Shown here in pieces: positions 25,701 to 33,891 of a stretch of 64,000 nt of DNA; position 1 is the first letter of the stretch, and each line of letters opens with the position of its first letter. The translations under genes and the position numbers were made by a program. Origin of the DNA: Verrucomicrobiales bacterium (GTDB taxonomy: Bacteria > Verrucomicrobiota > Verrucomicrobiia > Limisphaerales > J093); NCBI GenBank assembly GCA_024233215.1, contig JACKPW010000018.1:62001-126000 (forward strand), read 5' to 3'. The notes below the pieces were generated by a model, which saw only the letters and a program-made list of their open reading frames with translations, did no database searches and had not been told where the DNA came from.

Positions 25701-26891
25701 GAGTTCCATGCGAACACCTCGGAGCTGGTCCAGATGCTGCGAAAGGGACATCACCACGTGCGGCTCGACGCGGAGGCGTGGGATCGGCTCATCACCTGGA
25801 TCGATCTCAACGCCCCGTGCCAGGGCACCTGGGCGGAGGTCTCACGAATCCCCATCAAGAACCAACCCGACCGGCGCCTCGAGCTGCGGAGCCTCTACGG
25901 CGGGGTGGTGGAGAAATGCGAAGCCGTGCCCGAAATCGCTGCCGCCCCGGTCACTCCGGTAATGCCTGAGCCGGAGGTCCGGCGGGAGGCTGCAACGCCC
26001 GCCTGTCCGGGTTGGCCCTTCGGGCCCGCGGAGGCCGTGGCTCGCCAGACCGCCGGCGGACTTGTGGATCGCACCCTGGATCTCGGCGGAGGCATTACCC
26101 TCGAACTCAAGCACGTGCCCGCCGGGAGGTTTGTCATGGGCGATCCCAACGGCGATGCAGACGAACTTCCGCTGCGGGTGGTCGAGGTCCCGGAGTCGTT
26201 CTGGTTGACGAAAACCGAGGTGACCAACGAACAGTTCCGGCAGTTCGATCCCGGACACGACAGCCGGTTTGAGCATCGCTCCTCGTGGATCTTCGACGAG
26301 GCCTACCTGGGCTGGCCCCTGAACCAGCCGCGCCAGCCGGTGGTCCGGGTCTCATGGCAGGAGGCGATGGGCTTCTGCGAGTGGCTCTCGGCGCGCACCG
26401 GGTTGCGCGTCACGCTCCCCACCGAGGCACAGTGGGAATATGCCTGTCGGGCCGGCACGGCCACGCCGCTGTCCTTCGGCGACGTCGACGCGGACTTCGC
26501 CCCGTTCGCCAATCTCGCCGATGCCTCCCTCCGGCTTCTGGCAACACAGGGCTGGCGACCGAAGGCGCCCGACCTCGTGGCCCGGGTCGACGCGGTGAAC
26601 GACGGGGCGCTGGTCACCGTGGAGGTGGGCGGCTTCGCGCCGAACGCCTGGGGCCTTTACGACATGCACGGCAACGCCGCCGAATGGACCCGCTCCGCGG
26701 ACCCTGCGGATCCCGCGGCCCGAATCGTCCGGGGCGGTTCCTGGCGGGATCGGCCGCACCGGGCCCGCTCGGCCTTCCGCCTGAGCTACCCCGCGTGGCA
26801 GAAGGTCTTCAACGTCGGCTTTCGGGTCGTGGTGTCAGCCGATGATCCCGGTGCGGAAATGGCCCGCAACGAGACATTTCACGGGAACTAA
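22725..26891 (+). CDS. HzsA-like di-haem propeller protein fused to a SUMF1-like C-terminal domain
   Basis: The 1388-residue product has a signal peptide (WVGWLGLQAIAA). The central part (about residues 440-860) contains DLHWDGGKLLVAM, HNYDPCYLPDDRILFIS and MNPDGTAQQEYYGSNSYWP, a TolB-like propeller similar to the middle domain of the hydrazine synthase alpha subunit family. Two c-type haem motifs follow: CAGCH at residue 862 and CVGCH at 912. From about residue 1127 a formylglycine-generating-enzyme-like (SUMF1) domain appears: GRFVMGDPNGDADE, KTEVTNEQFRQF, LPTEAQWEYACRAGTATPL, LYDMHGNAAEW and VRGGSW. The C-terminal segment after GGSW has no cysteine, so the FGE catalytic pair is absent. HzsA-like proteins are widespread outside anammox bacteria; hydrazine synthesis should not be assumed. 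The ATG at 22725 begins the signal peptide; a GTG at 22716 is an alternative. Confidence 0.85.
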   Translation: MRLPNKRRLVRALAPTLWVGWLGLQAIAAPPHYRKEATWLDSMLASITEADRLGLAPEFTPYESSILRGDETPCDVRVNVLGAQELHLFVVGDPDKVWGIANWGDPRLLTVTGENRSLTEAAAEGEGKAAMDWSVRAGRHAINLNLHSGLYEPMRTAGREFPLGIHVQADSEIVVPLDGGCEWFTARVGIDDWARGRGNVRFRVLDARAAAVEGIWQPLAEDFPDATSRREIHWERQDRIWNAAWQELDFGRLAQSYAAACAPVPNLVERATRLAEQVVDLDGLRRVRQLYLQARVLRDALESLRTFDREALELAIRDLQATFGDRYPRANHYLTRLDDLGRQADVVLSRLAKPEAPDRAFEEAAGLAAGLRTLQRQALLANPLLDFDEMLVLKRRPKGDPRRSQWDDKGLGEFLGLPRQSSWGYGTIPSVDDWENQIDVVPMPGHEQPSRTLFDPPDRRLLGDIDLHWDGGKLLVAMPDARNNWQVMEVNTADGASRQLTPHGIPDVHNYDPCYLPDDRILFISTAALQGVPCNSGVIVGMMYQMQADGTGIRQVCFEQDHDYTPSILNDGRVLYLRWDYTDTPHVWNRILMSMNPDGTAQQEYYGSNSYWPNAAFFGRAVPGHPTQIAAIVTGHHEGRVGELVLLDPTRGRSEADGVVQRIPGRNRPVTPVIEDKPTEHSWPKFLHPWPLNEHYLLVAAKPSPNDLWGIYLVDTFDNLVLLREEEDYGLFEPIPFRPRPRPPVIPDQVRPERDDALVYLQDVYRGPGLKGVPRGTVKELRVFTYHFGYQRMAGIDHRVGSDGPWEVKRVLGTVPVEEDGSALFRVPAKTPLSVQPLDADGRALALMRSWMTAQPGEVLSCAGCHENHGTTGDAKNAQALQQPPRELKEWHGPVRGFSFAREVQPVLDRHCVGCHNGEAREDGRRIPDLRGDQGRFLAYQHGDPTLREVEAASKAELLGSYAGVFEPSYITLRKLVRVGGLESDLHPLPPGEFHANTSELVQMLRKGHHHVRLDAEAWDRLITWIDLNAPCQGTWAEVSRIPIKNQPDRRLELRSLYGGVVEKCEAVPEIAAAPVTPVMPEPEVRREAATPACPGWPFGPAEAVARQTAGGLVDRTLDLGGGITLELKHVPAGRFVMGDPNGDADELPLRVVEVPESFWLTKTEVTNEQFRQFDPGHDSRFEHRSSWIFDEAYLGWPLNQPRQPVVRVSWQEAMGFCEWLSARTGLRVTLPTEAQWEYACRAGTATPLSFGDVDADFAPFANLADASLRLLATQGWRPKAPDLVARVDAVNDGALVTVEVGGFAPNAWGLYDMHGNAAEWTRSADPADPAARIVRGGSWRDRPHRARSAFRLSYPAWQKVFNVGFRVVVSADDPGAEMARNETFHGN

Positions 26892-26905
26892 GCCGCGGTG
26901 TTTGA

Positions 26906-26939
26906 CCCGGCGCCCACCGGCATCCTGGGCGGCGCCGGG
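26906..26939 (+). terminator. GC-rich hairpin after the HzsA-like gene
   Basis: The arms cccggcgcc (26906-26914) and ggcgccggg (26931-26939) pair perfectly around a 16-nt loop, 14 nt after the stop codon. The stem is followed by aaaa rather than a T run, so it is not a canonical intrinsic terminator. It may stabilise the 3' end or lie in the leader of the sigma-factor gene that starts at 27006. Confidence 0.35.
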
Positions 26940-27005
26940 AAAACGCGGGAACCTGACGCGGGGTTCAGGCATCCCACTGGTTGATGGTGGGTGGCGTTGT
27001 AATGA

Positions 27006-27524
27006 ATGGACGGGAAACTGGAATTCGCAGCATTGGTCGAACGGTACTACGAGCCGCTGTACCGGTTTGCCTTCGGTCTGGCGGGTTCCGAAGCCGACGC
27101 GTGTGACCTCGTGCAGGAAACGCTCTACATCTGGGCACGCAAGCAGGGCCAACTGAAGGAACCCGGCCGCGTGAAGAGCTGGCTGTTCACCACGCTGCAT
27201 CGCGAGTTCCTGCAGGGCCGTCGACGGAAGGTGCGCTTTCCCGAAGTCGAATTCGACGCGGGGCTGGCCGGGCTTCCGCCGGTGGAACCGGCCGCTTTGG
27301 AGCGGCTGGACGGCGAGCAGGCGGTGCGTCTTCTCAACCGGCTGGATCCGTTGTTTCGGGTTCCGTTGGTGCTCTTCTATCTGGAGGACCAACCGTATGA
27401 GGAGATCGCCGAGGTTCTGGAACTGCCGCTGGGCACGGTCAAGTCGCGGCTTTCGCGCGGCATGGTACAACTGCGGGCGTTGTTCGCCCAGGAACAGGCG
27501 GCATCCGGAAGGAGGGGGGTATGA
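27006..27524 (+). CDS. ECF-type RNA polymerase sigma factor
   Basis: The 172-residue product carries sigma-70 region 2 at the N-terminus (VERYYEPLYRFAFGLAGSEA, DACDLVQETLYIWARKQG) and region 4 at the C-terminus (RVPLVLFYLEDQPYEEIAEV, LPLGTVKSRLSRGMVQLR). It lacks regions 1 and 3, which marks it as an extracytoplasmic-function sigma factor. Its stop codon overlaps the start of the next gene (ATGA at 27521), which encodes a one-span membrane protein likely to act as its anti-sigma factor. The target promoters and the signal are unknown. It follows the HzsA-like gene by 114 nt on the same strand. Confidence 0.92.
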   Translation: MDGKLEFAALVERYYEPLYRFAFGLAGSEADACDLVQETLYIWARKQGQLKEPGRVKSWLFTTLHREFLQGRRRKVRFPEVEFDAGLAGLPPVEPAALERLDGEQAVRLLNRLDPLFRVPLVLFYLEDQPYEEIAEVLELPLGTVKSRLSRGMVQLRALFAQEQAASGRRGV

Positions 27525-28276
27525 ACCGTCAGGAGTTGGGCGAGGTCTTGTTGCGTTACCGGCCGCGCACCGCGGATGGGGAACGGCCGGAGGTCCAGGC
27601 GGCACTGGAGCTGTCCCGGCAAGATCCGGAACTGGAGTCCTGCCTGCAGGAACATCTGGCTTTCAACGCCGCAGTTCGCCGCTCCTTGCGGAGCATCCAG
27701 GCGCCGCCGGGGCTGGTCGGGCAGATCGTCTCCGAGCGCGTCGTGGCGCCCGGGCTGGGGGGAGTGCCCCGACGGTTGATCCTGGCTGGATGCGTCGTTG
27801 CCGTCGCCCTCGTGATGTTCCTCGGCCTGCAATTCTGGTGGCCGCCGCCGAACGTCGAGGGCACGTTCGCCAACTTCCGGTCCCGCATGGTGCGGACGGC
27901 CCGGCGGGGTTACGCAATGGACCTCGAATCCCACAGTGCCCCGGAGGTCCGGCAGTTTCTGCGCGACCAGGCGGGGATTGAGGACTGGGACTTGCCCGCG
28001 GAGTTGCCGGACCGACAGTTGCTGGGCTGCGCCATCCTGAAATGGCAGAACCAGCCGGCCGGCCTGGTCTGTTACGGCAGGAGCGACCAGCCGGACCTCT
28101 GGTTGTTCACCATCGCCGGGACCGCCCTGCCCGATGCCCCGACCACGGAGGAGCCGCGTGCCGCGGAGATCAACCGCATGAACACGCTCGTTTGGACGAA
28201 GAACGGGCGGACCTATCTGCTGGTGGGCGAGGATTCACCGGAAGCCCTCCGCCGCTACGCCGGGCAGGCCGGATAG
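27521..28276 (+). CDS. Putative anti-sigma factor, single membrane span
   Basis: The 251-residue protein has a cytoplasmic N-terminal part (about residues 1-85), one strong membrane helix (LILAGCVVAVALVMFLGLQF, about 85-104) and a periplasmic C-terminal domain with FRSRMVRTARRGYAMDLESH and WTKNGRTYLLVGE. The topology and the ATGA coupling to the sigma gene fit an anti-sigma factor. The N-terminal part lacks the HxxxCxxC zinc motif of ZAS-type anti-sigma factors, so it would be a different class. Assignment is from context and topology. Confidence 0.7.
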   Translation: MNRQELGEVLLRYRPRTADGERPEVQAALELSRQDPELESCLQEHLAFNAAVRRSLRSIQAPPGLVGQIVSERVVAPGLGGVPRRLILAGCVVAVALVMFLGLQFWWPPPNVEGTFANFRSRMVRTARRGYAMDLESHSAPEVRQFLRDQAGIEDWDLPAELPDRQLLGCAILKWQNQPAGLVCYGRSDQPDLWLFTIAGTALPDAPTTEEPRAAEINRMNTLVWTKNGRTYLLVGEDSPEALRRYAGQAG

Positions 28277-28298
28277 CGCCACCCCGCCTGGCCCGGCA

Positions 28299-28362
28299 GG
28301 CGCATCTTCAATCGAGCGGTAATCGAAATGCGCGGGCTGACGTCCGCGGTTACGGAACCTGT
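28299..28362 (+). repeat. Dispersed repeat element, copy 2
   Basis: This noncoding segment contains ggcgcatcttcaa, tcgagcggtaatcgaaatgc and gcgggctgacgtccgcggtt followed by acggaacctgt. The right half matches copy 3 (46751-46803) from tcgagcgg to acctgt with about ten differences; the left part matches copy 1. It lies just after the anti-sigma gene. Confidence 0.6.
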
Positions 28363-28402
28363 CGAGCCAACCCATGCCGGTCACGCCCGCGCTCGCCGCC
28401 GC

Positions 28403-29308
28403 TTACTGGTTGTAGGAATGCCCGTAACCGCCTCCATCCGCGCCCCCCTCCAGGATGCTCATCCGCTCCACCACCCAGCGCCAGTCCGCCAGTTCCTCCG
28501 GGTCGAGATAGAACGGAAGCAAGGCCCCGTCCGGTCGGGCCGGTTGCAGCGTGCTCCGAACCATCCACCGATGCGACTCCGCGTGGCCGTCCGCGAACGA
28601 GAAGCTCGCCGCACGCCCATGGTACGACGCCGGCAGGTCAATCCACTCCCGTTCATCCGCGCGGTTGAGGAAATACCCGTCGTTGATGCTGTCCGGATGT
28701 TCGTCCACCAGCACGAACAGGCGCGAGGGCGACGGAATGTGACTGCTCCGCAGGAATTGACGGTAACCCGGGTTGTTGACGTTCATGCCCGAAACGGAGG
28801 CCGGCCCGGCGTTTCCCATCATCGCGTTCATGGAATAGCTGCGCACCCGTCGCGTCCACCCGACCCCGCGCTGCAGGGAACTGACCACCCGGTCGGCGGG
28901 ACACTGGTAGACGGCCGCACTCCGTCCCACGTAGGGGCCGATTCCCCCCTCAACCAGCGCGTGGGCATTCGTGTTGTCGGGCGACAGTTCCCAGTCGAGG
29001 ATGCCATCCGCCCAGTTCAGCCGGCTGCGGGCACCGACACCCCGTCCGGTGCCCGCGCCGCCGACGTTGTAGGGCAGGTACCCGCCGGCGTCGTCCGAGT
29101 AGAGCATCCACGCCGTCATCATCTGCCGCGCGTTTCCCAGACATTGGAGTGCCCGGGCCTTTTCCTTCGCCTTCGCCGCTGCCGGCAGGAGCAGCGCCGC
29201 CAGCACCGACACCACCGCGATCACCACGAGCAATTCAACCAGCGTCAGACCCCGGCACGGCGTGGGGCCGGGGCGCGGGGCGATCCTCAAATGGGCTGAA
29301 CGAAACAT
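28403..29308 (-). CDS. Prepilin-type N-terminal methylation protein with H-X9-DG box
   Basis: The 301-residue product has a type IV prepilin-like leader: basic N-terminus, then CRGLTLVELLVVIAVVSVLA, where the G before LTLVE is the cleavage point and the E at +5 is present. The C-terminal HGRAASFSFADGH is the H-X9-DG motif seen in the very large DUF1559-like pseudopilin families of Planctomycetes and Verrucomicrobia. Such proteins are processed by prepilin peptidase and thought to join type II secretion-like or pilus-like assemblies, but most single members are uncharacterised. No secretion gene is adjacent; it stands alone between convergent and divergent neighbours. Confidence 0.9.
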   Translation of the reverse strand: MFRSAHLRIAPRPGPTPCRGLTLVELLVVIAVVSVLAALLLPAAAKAKEKARALQCLGNARQMMTAWMLYSDDAGGYLPYNVGGAGTGRGVGARSRLNWADGILDWELSPDNTNAHALVEGGIGPYVGRSAAVYQCPADRVVSSLQRGVGWTRRVRSYSMNAMMGNAGPASVSGMNVNNPGYRQFLRSSHIPSPSRLFVLVDEHPDSINDGYFLNRADEREWIDLPASYHGRAASFSFADGHAESHRWMVRSTLQPARPDGALLPFYLDPEELADWRWVVERMSILEGGADGGGYGHSYNQ

Positions 29309-29681
29309 GTCAACTTATCGGACGTATTAAGTCGCTGTTACCCTTAGTCCATGCCCACTCCGGCGTCAACGGGGGGGTTGCAGACTCGTATCAACCCGGC
29401 GACCCGAGTCCTGGTGACTCCCGGCCTCCTCCCGGCCATCCATCGGAATCTCCGGGGCCTCTCACGATCGCCCGGGGCCAGCGCTTCCCGGAGAAACTCC
29501 CCGTCCGCGGTATGCCCATCCGTCACCTTGCCGACCTGTAATGGGCAGGAAAGGTCGTTGTCAGCTTCGGGTGGGAGGCTGGTGTCGCGATGTGAAAGGC
29601 GTCCTGGTGATGCCGAAACCTCAAAAGCAAACCGTGGAAACAACAAGAAACACCGACCGTTGAAAGGAACGGAACCAGACC
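29309..29681. other. Divergent intergenic region, no gene seen
   Basis: This 373-nt gap separates the prepilin-like gene (minus) from the BON gene (plus). The left part near 29310-29345 is AT-richer (acttatcggacgtattaagt) and may hold the prepilin gene's promoter. An aaagga stretch near 29658 lies rather far from the BON start. No coding or structured element was convincing. Confidence 0.4.
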
Positions 29682-31211
29682 ATGAAGACTGAACAGACAA
29701 GACATCCCCTCCGCCCCGCGGCGGCGGCGGCTCGGACGCTCACCCTGATGGCCCTCTTGACCGGAACGCCATTGCTGCTTTCCCCGGCCCTCGTGGCTGG
29801 GACCGACATGACCATCACCGACGATGGGATTTCCACCGCCGTCCAGCGGCACATTCACCAAGACCGGGGCCTGACGGGCGCCGCGATCAAAGTCCAGACC
29901 ACCCAGGGGATTGTGAGTCTGTCCGGTGCGGTGGACAACCTGTTGGCCCGGGACCGCGCCGTCCGGATTGCCGACAGTATTCGCGGAGTGCGTTCCGTGG
30001 TTGATGAGATCACCGTCGCTCCGTTGACGCGTCCGTCCGGCGACATCCAAAAGGACATCCAAGCGGCGTTGCACCAGGATCCCGCCACCGCATCCTATTC
30101 GGTGGCTGTTTCCGTGGACGACTCGGTCGCGACGCTGACCGGCAGGGTTGGTTCCTGGGCAGAGAGACAACTGGCGGAGAGGATCGCCAAGGGTGTCAAG
30201 GGACTCCTGCTGGTGCGTAACCACATCGAGATCGACTATGCCTCCAAGCGCACGGACCAGCAGATTGCCGACGACGTCAAGTCCCGCCTGCAATGGGACA
30301 TCTGGCTCGATGGTGACTCCATCAAGGCGAGTGTCTCCCAGGGCAAGGTGACCCTGTCGGGCAGCACCGGCAGTGCCCTTGCCAGGACCCGGGCGTTTGA
30401 CGACGCGTGGGTGGACGGAGTGACGTCCGTGGACGACACCCATGTGAAGGTCGAACCTGGCACCGCCGGGGCGGATCAACGCTCGAGCAGCGACGTCCAC
30501 CGGACCGACAGCGCGATCGAAAGTGCGATTCAGTCGGCTCTTCGACTCGACCCCCGGGTGGCGGCGTTCGTTCGCGACATCACGGTACGGATTGAGGACG
30601 GCACCGTGATTCTCAGTGGCAGCGTGGGCAATGTGGCCGCGAAGGACGCGGCGGAGGCGGCGGCCCGCAACACGGTCGGCGTGGAGTGGGTGGACAACGT
30701 GCTGACGGTCTCGGCCTTTGTGAATCTACCGAGTGATTCCGATGCCGAACGGGACCTGCGAGCCGCGCTCAGGTGGAACCCGCTGATCGACAGCACCACC
30801 ATTGATGCAGCGGTCGTCGATCACGTGGCGTATCTCTCGGGACGTGTTACCTCGATCCTCGAGCGGGTGGAAGCCCAGGCCGTTGCCTCCCGCACCAAGG
30901 GGGTGAAGCTCGTGCGCAATCTCCTGAAGGTCGAACCGGAGGTGACTGTCAGCTACAGCGATTGGCCGAGTTATGTGTCGGTAACCAGCGAGCCAAAACC
31001 GCCGAAGAGCGACGAGCAAATCAAGCGGGCCATTGAGAAGGCCTTCTTCTGGAGCCCCTTTGTTCATCGCGACGACATCACCGTCACAGTGGATGGCGGC
31101 GTGGCCACGTTGACCGGCACCGTGGGCAGTTGGATCGGCTGGGGCGAGGCCGACAAGGACGCGCGAAACAGCGGCGCGGCCGTTGTGCTCAATCGACTCA
31201 AGGTCCGCTAG
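29682..31211 (+). CDS. Secreted protein with six BON domains
   Basis: The 509-residue protein has a signal peptide (about residues 1-40, LTLMALLTGTPLLLSPALVAG). The rest is six tandem BON domains of about 65-70 residues each, starting near residues 47, 120, 192, 276, 355 and 441. Each shows the pattern of an amphipathic helix (such as IQKDIQAALHQDP), then VTLSGSTGS- or VATLTGTVGS-like strands and a closing VRNHIEI- or VLNRLKV-like strand. BON domains (as in OsmY) bind lipids or stabilise the envelope under osmotic stress; a periplasmic role is inferred. OsmY has two domains, so six is a long version. The M16 protease gene starts 34 nt downstream and is probably co-transcribed. Confidence 0.9.
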   Translation: MKTEQTRHPLRPAAAAARTLTLMALLTGTPLLLSPALVAGTDMTITDDGISTAVQRHIHQDRGLTGAAIKVQTTQGIVSLSGAVDNLLARDRAVRIADSIRGVRSVVDEITVAPLTRPSGDIQKDIQAALHQDPATASYSVAVSVDDSVATLTGRVGSWAERQLAERIAKGVKGLLLVRNHIEIDYASKRTDQQIADDVKSRLQWDIWLDGDSIKASVSQGKVTLSGSTGSALARTRAFDDAWVDGVTSVDDTHVKVEPGTAGADQRSSSDVHRTDSAIESAIQSALRLDPRVAAFVRDITVRIEDGTVILSGSVGNVAAKDAAEAAARNTVGVEWVDNVLTVSAFVNLPSDSDAERDLRAALRWNPLIDSTTIDAAVVDHVAYLSGRVTSILERVEAQAVASRTKGVKLVRNLLKVEPEVTVSYSDWPSYVSVTSEPKPPKSDEQIKRAIEKAFFWSPFVHRDDITVTVDGGVATLTGTVGSWIGWGEADKDARNSGAAVVLNRLKVR

Positions 31212-31245
31212 GAGCGTTCGGTGGGCACCCTGTCCCTGATCTCCG

Positions 31246-33397
31246 ATGAGGACACGACTTCCTGCCGCCTTTGCCATCCTGAGCTCGTTGCTGGCGTGGC
31301 CGGCGTGGGCCGCACCCTCCCGGAACATCGATGGGGGGGTGCCCATTCCGTTTCAGGAGTTCACGCTGAAGAACGGTCTGAAACTCATCGTGCATGAGGA
31401 CCACAAGGCGCCAATCGTGGCGGTCAACGTCTGGTATCACGTCGGCTCGAAGAACGAGCGACCGGGCCAGACCGGTTTCGCGCATTTGTTCGAGCACTTG
31501 ATGTTCAACGGGAGTGAACATTTCAAGGACGACTACTTCAAGGCGACGGAAAAGGTCGGTGCAACCGACCAGAACGGCACCGCCAACGAGGATCGCACGG
31601 ACTACTTCCAGAACGTCCCGCGCGAGGCCCTGGACTACCTGCTCTGGCTGGAGTCAGACCGCATGGGCCATCTGCTGGGCGCAGTGGACCAGGCGCGGTT
31701 GGATGAGCAGCGCGGCGTGGTGCAGAACGAGAAGCGCCAGAGCGACAACCAACCCTATGGCCTGACCGAGGAACTCATCACCAAGGGCGTCTATCCGCCC
31801 GGCCATCCCTATTCGTGGACGGTCATCGGCTCGATGGCGGATCTGGACGCCGCGAGCCTCAAGGACGTGCGGGAGTGGTTCCGGACGTACTACGGCGCAG
31901 CCAATGCAACGGTCGTGATCGCCGGGGATGTGCAGGCGGAAGCGGTGGTTGCGAAGGTCGAGCAGTACTTCGGCGACATTCCGTCCGGCCCCCCGGTGGA
32001 GCGACAGGAGGCGTGGATCGCGAAGCGCACCGGAACGCACCGGCAAATCGCCCAGGATCGCGTGCCGCAGGCGCGGCTTTATCAGGTGTGGAACATCCCG
32101 CAATTCGGCTCGGCGGACGGCGATTATCTCACGCTTGCCGCGGACGGGCGGGCGGGCGGGAAGTCATCTCGCCTGTACAAGCGGCTCGTGTTCGATGATC
32201 AGATTGCCAGCAGTGTGGTTGCCTCGGCGGGCTTGAATGAAATCGGGGGGCTCTTCCATGTCGTCGCCACGGCTCGACCGGGCGTGCCGGTGGCGCAGGT
32301 GGAGCAGGCGGTGACTTCCACCGGTTGCAGAAGCTGCAGCTCGATGCCATGCGGCGTGAGCAAAGCGAACCGCGCACGATGGCTCTGCGCGTCGTGCCAC
32401 GGTTGCTCTACGGGGAGGGGCACGCCTACAGCATGCCGCTGACGGGATCGGGTGACGTGAACTCGGTCGAGCAATTGACCCCGGACCAGGTCAGGGACTT
32501 CCACGACACGTGGTTCAAGCCAAACCATGCGACCTTGATCGCCGTGGGTGACACGACACTGTCCGACCTTCTTCCGCGGTTGGAGAAGCGGTTCGCCTCG
32601 TGGGGGGCGGGGACATTCCCCACAAGAACCTGGCGATGGCGCCGGCGTCTGCCGACGGTACCGTCTACCTCATCGACCGGCCGGGAGCGGAGCAATCCGT
32701 GATCATCGCGGCGGACCTTGCGCCGCCGTCAACCGCCCCGAACGAAGCGGCGCTCGAGGCATTGAATGACATTCTGGGAGGCAGCTTCACGTCGCGTCTG
32801 AACATGAACCTGCGCGAGGACAAACACTGGCCCTACGGTGTGCGATCGACGTTGGTGGACGCCATCGGCCCACGCCCGTTCCTGGTGGTCGCGCCCGTGC
32901 AAACCGACAGGACGAAGGAGGCGGTGGCGGAATTGAGCCGGGAACTGAATGGCCTCGTGCCGACGAATCCCCCGCCCCCCGCTGAACTGGTGAAAGCGCA
33001 GCAGGACGAAACGCTGACGTTGGCGGGACGCTGGGAGACGGACCGCGCCGTGGCAAACGCGATCGCGGACCTTGAGCGGTTCGACCGACCGGTGGACTAC
33101 TTCACCCGGAACGCCGAAGCCGTCCTGGCGCCCCGCCCGGCGGATCTGCGGACCGCGGCCGGTGAGATTGTGCATCCGCGTCGGCTCGTATGGGTGGTGG
33201 TGGGTGACCGTGCCAGAATCGAAGCGGGTTTGAAGACCCTGGGAATGAGGGCGATCGGCATACTCGATCCTGACGGCCATCCGGCAGTTGCTTCTACCTC
33301 CCGGGTTGGAGACAATCCCCCGCAGTCCTTCGAGATCCACCCCGTCGCGGAAGCCGGCGGAGGCCCGGAGCCTCAGACGACCGTGATGCGGGACTGA
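31246..33397 (+). pseudogene. M16 (insulinase-type) zinc protease, broken by internal deletion and frame change
   Basis: The start is normal: signal peptide (AAFAILSSLLAWPAWAAP), then the M16 site HLFEHLMFNGS with His80, Glu83 and His84, and a downstream Glu (about 162, in VVQNEKRQ) as third zinc ligand. The first frame breaks near 32312 after VAQVEQAV. The next frame resumes directly at FHRLQKLQLDAMRREQSEP, which belongs well inside the second M16 half, so the end of the first half and the start of the second (probably 150 or more residues) are missing. Near 32603 a run of six G marks a second frame change; one more G would restore FASWGGGDIPHKNL. The last frame ends at 33397 with a normal C-terminal M16 domain. 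A full protein would be about 900 residues. The product is presumably non-functional unless the break is an assembly artefact. Confidence 0.82.
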
Positions 33398-33513
33398 ATC
33401 CCGCGTCGGGCGATTTGTCGGCGGGCTCGGCCGGGGCGTTGGCCGTTGGGAAGCAGTCTCTGCGACCGCCTGCGGGGGGCTGGATAAACTCGTGCACTTG
33501 CTCGAAGGGCTCC

Positions 33514-33520
33514 AGGAAGG
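33514..33520 (+). promoter_or_regulatory. Ribosome-binding site of the truncated mtfA gene
   Basis: The sequence aggaagg ends 6 nt before the GTG at 33527 and decides for that start over the ATG at 33536. Confidence 0.5.
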
Positions 33521-33526
33521 TGCCTG

Positions 33527-33880
33527 GTGCAACGAATGATGATGAATCCGCTGAAAGCCCACCGGCGCAAGCGTCTCAGGCAACAACCGGTCCCGCCCGA
33601 GTGGCGCGCCATCCTGGCCAGAAACGTGGCCCATTTCCCGCTTCTCGCGCCTGACGACCAGGCCGAGTTGCTGGGGGATGTGCAGGTCTTCCAGGCTGAG
33701 AAGCACTTCGAGGGGTGCGACGGCCTGGCCATCACGCTCGAAATCAAGGTCGCCATCGCCGGTGAAGCGTGCCTGCTCCTGCTGCATCGCGACACCGACT
33801 ATTTCCCCGTCTGTTCCACGATTCTCGTTTATCCGCATCCCTTTGCCTCGGACATCAAGCGCCGGGGGCAGGCGTGCTGA
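33527..33880 (+). pseudogene. mtfA: Truncated mtfA (zinc peptidase) remnant
   Basis: The 117-residue product matches the N-terminal part of MtfA-family proteins: EWRAILARNVAHFPLLAPDD, AEKHFEGCDGLAITLEIKV, IAGEACLLLLHRDTDYFPVC and TILVYPHPF. MtfA is a cytoplasmic zinc metallopeptidase that in E. coli interacts with the Mlc repressor, and is about 265 residues long. Here the frame diverges right after the conserved VYP block and stops nine residues later, so the HExxH catalytic half is gone. The stop is 11 nt before the transporter's ATG, whose Shine-Dalgarno lies directly after it; a deletion that joined the mtfA 5' half to the transporter gene's leader would explain this. The family match is from memory of conserved blocks. 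Confidence 0.72.
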
Positions 33881-33882
33881 GT

Positions 33883-33887
33883 GGAGG
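33883..33887 (+). promoter_or_regulatory. Ribosome-binding site of the ArsB/NhaD-type transporter
   Basis: A strong ggagg lies 4 nt before the ATG at 33892 and 7 nt before a second in-frame ATG at 33895. Confidence 0.6.
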
Positions 33888-33891
33888 ACCG

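Noticed and set aside
22725..26891. Hydrazine synthase, that is, an anammox trait
   Set aside because: Only the middle-domain similarity and two haems are present; the beta and gamma subunits are absent and the protein carries an unrelated C-terminal domain. Similar proteins are common in non-anammox bacteria.
26906..26939. Strong intrinsic terminator
   Set aside because: The stem is good but is followed by A residues and not by a T run, so only a hairpin of uncertain role is claimed.
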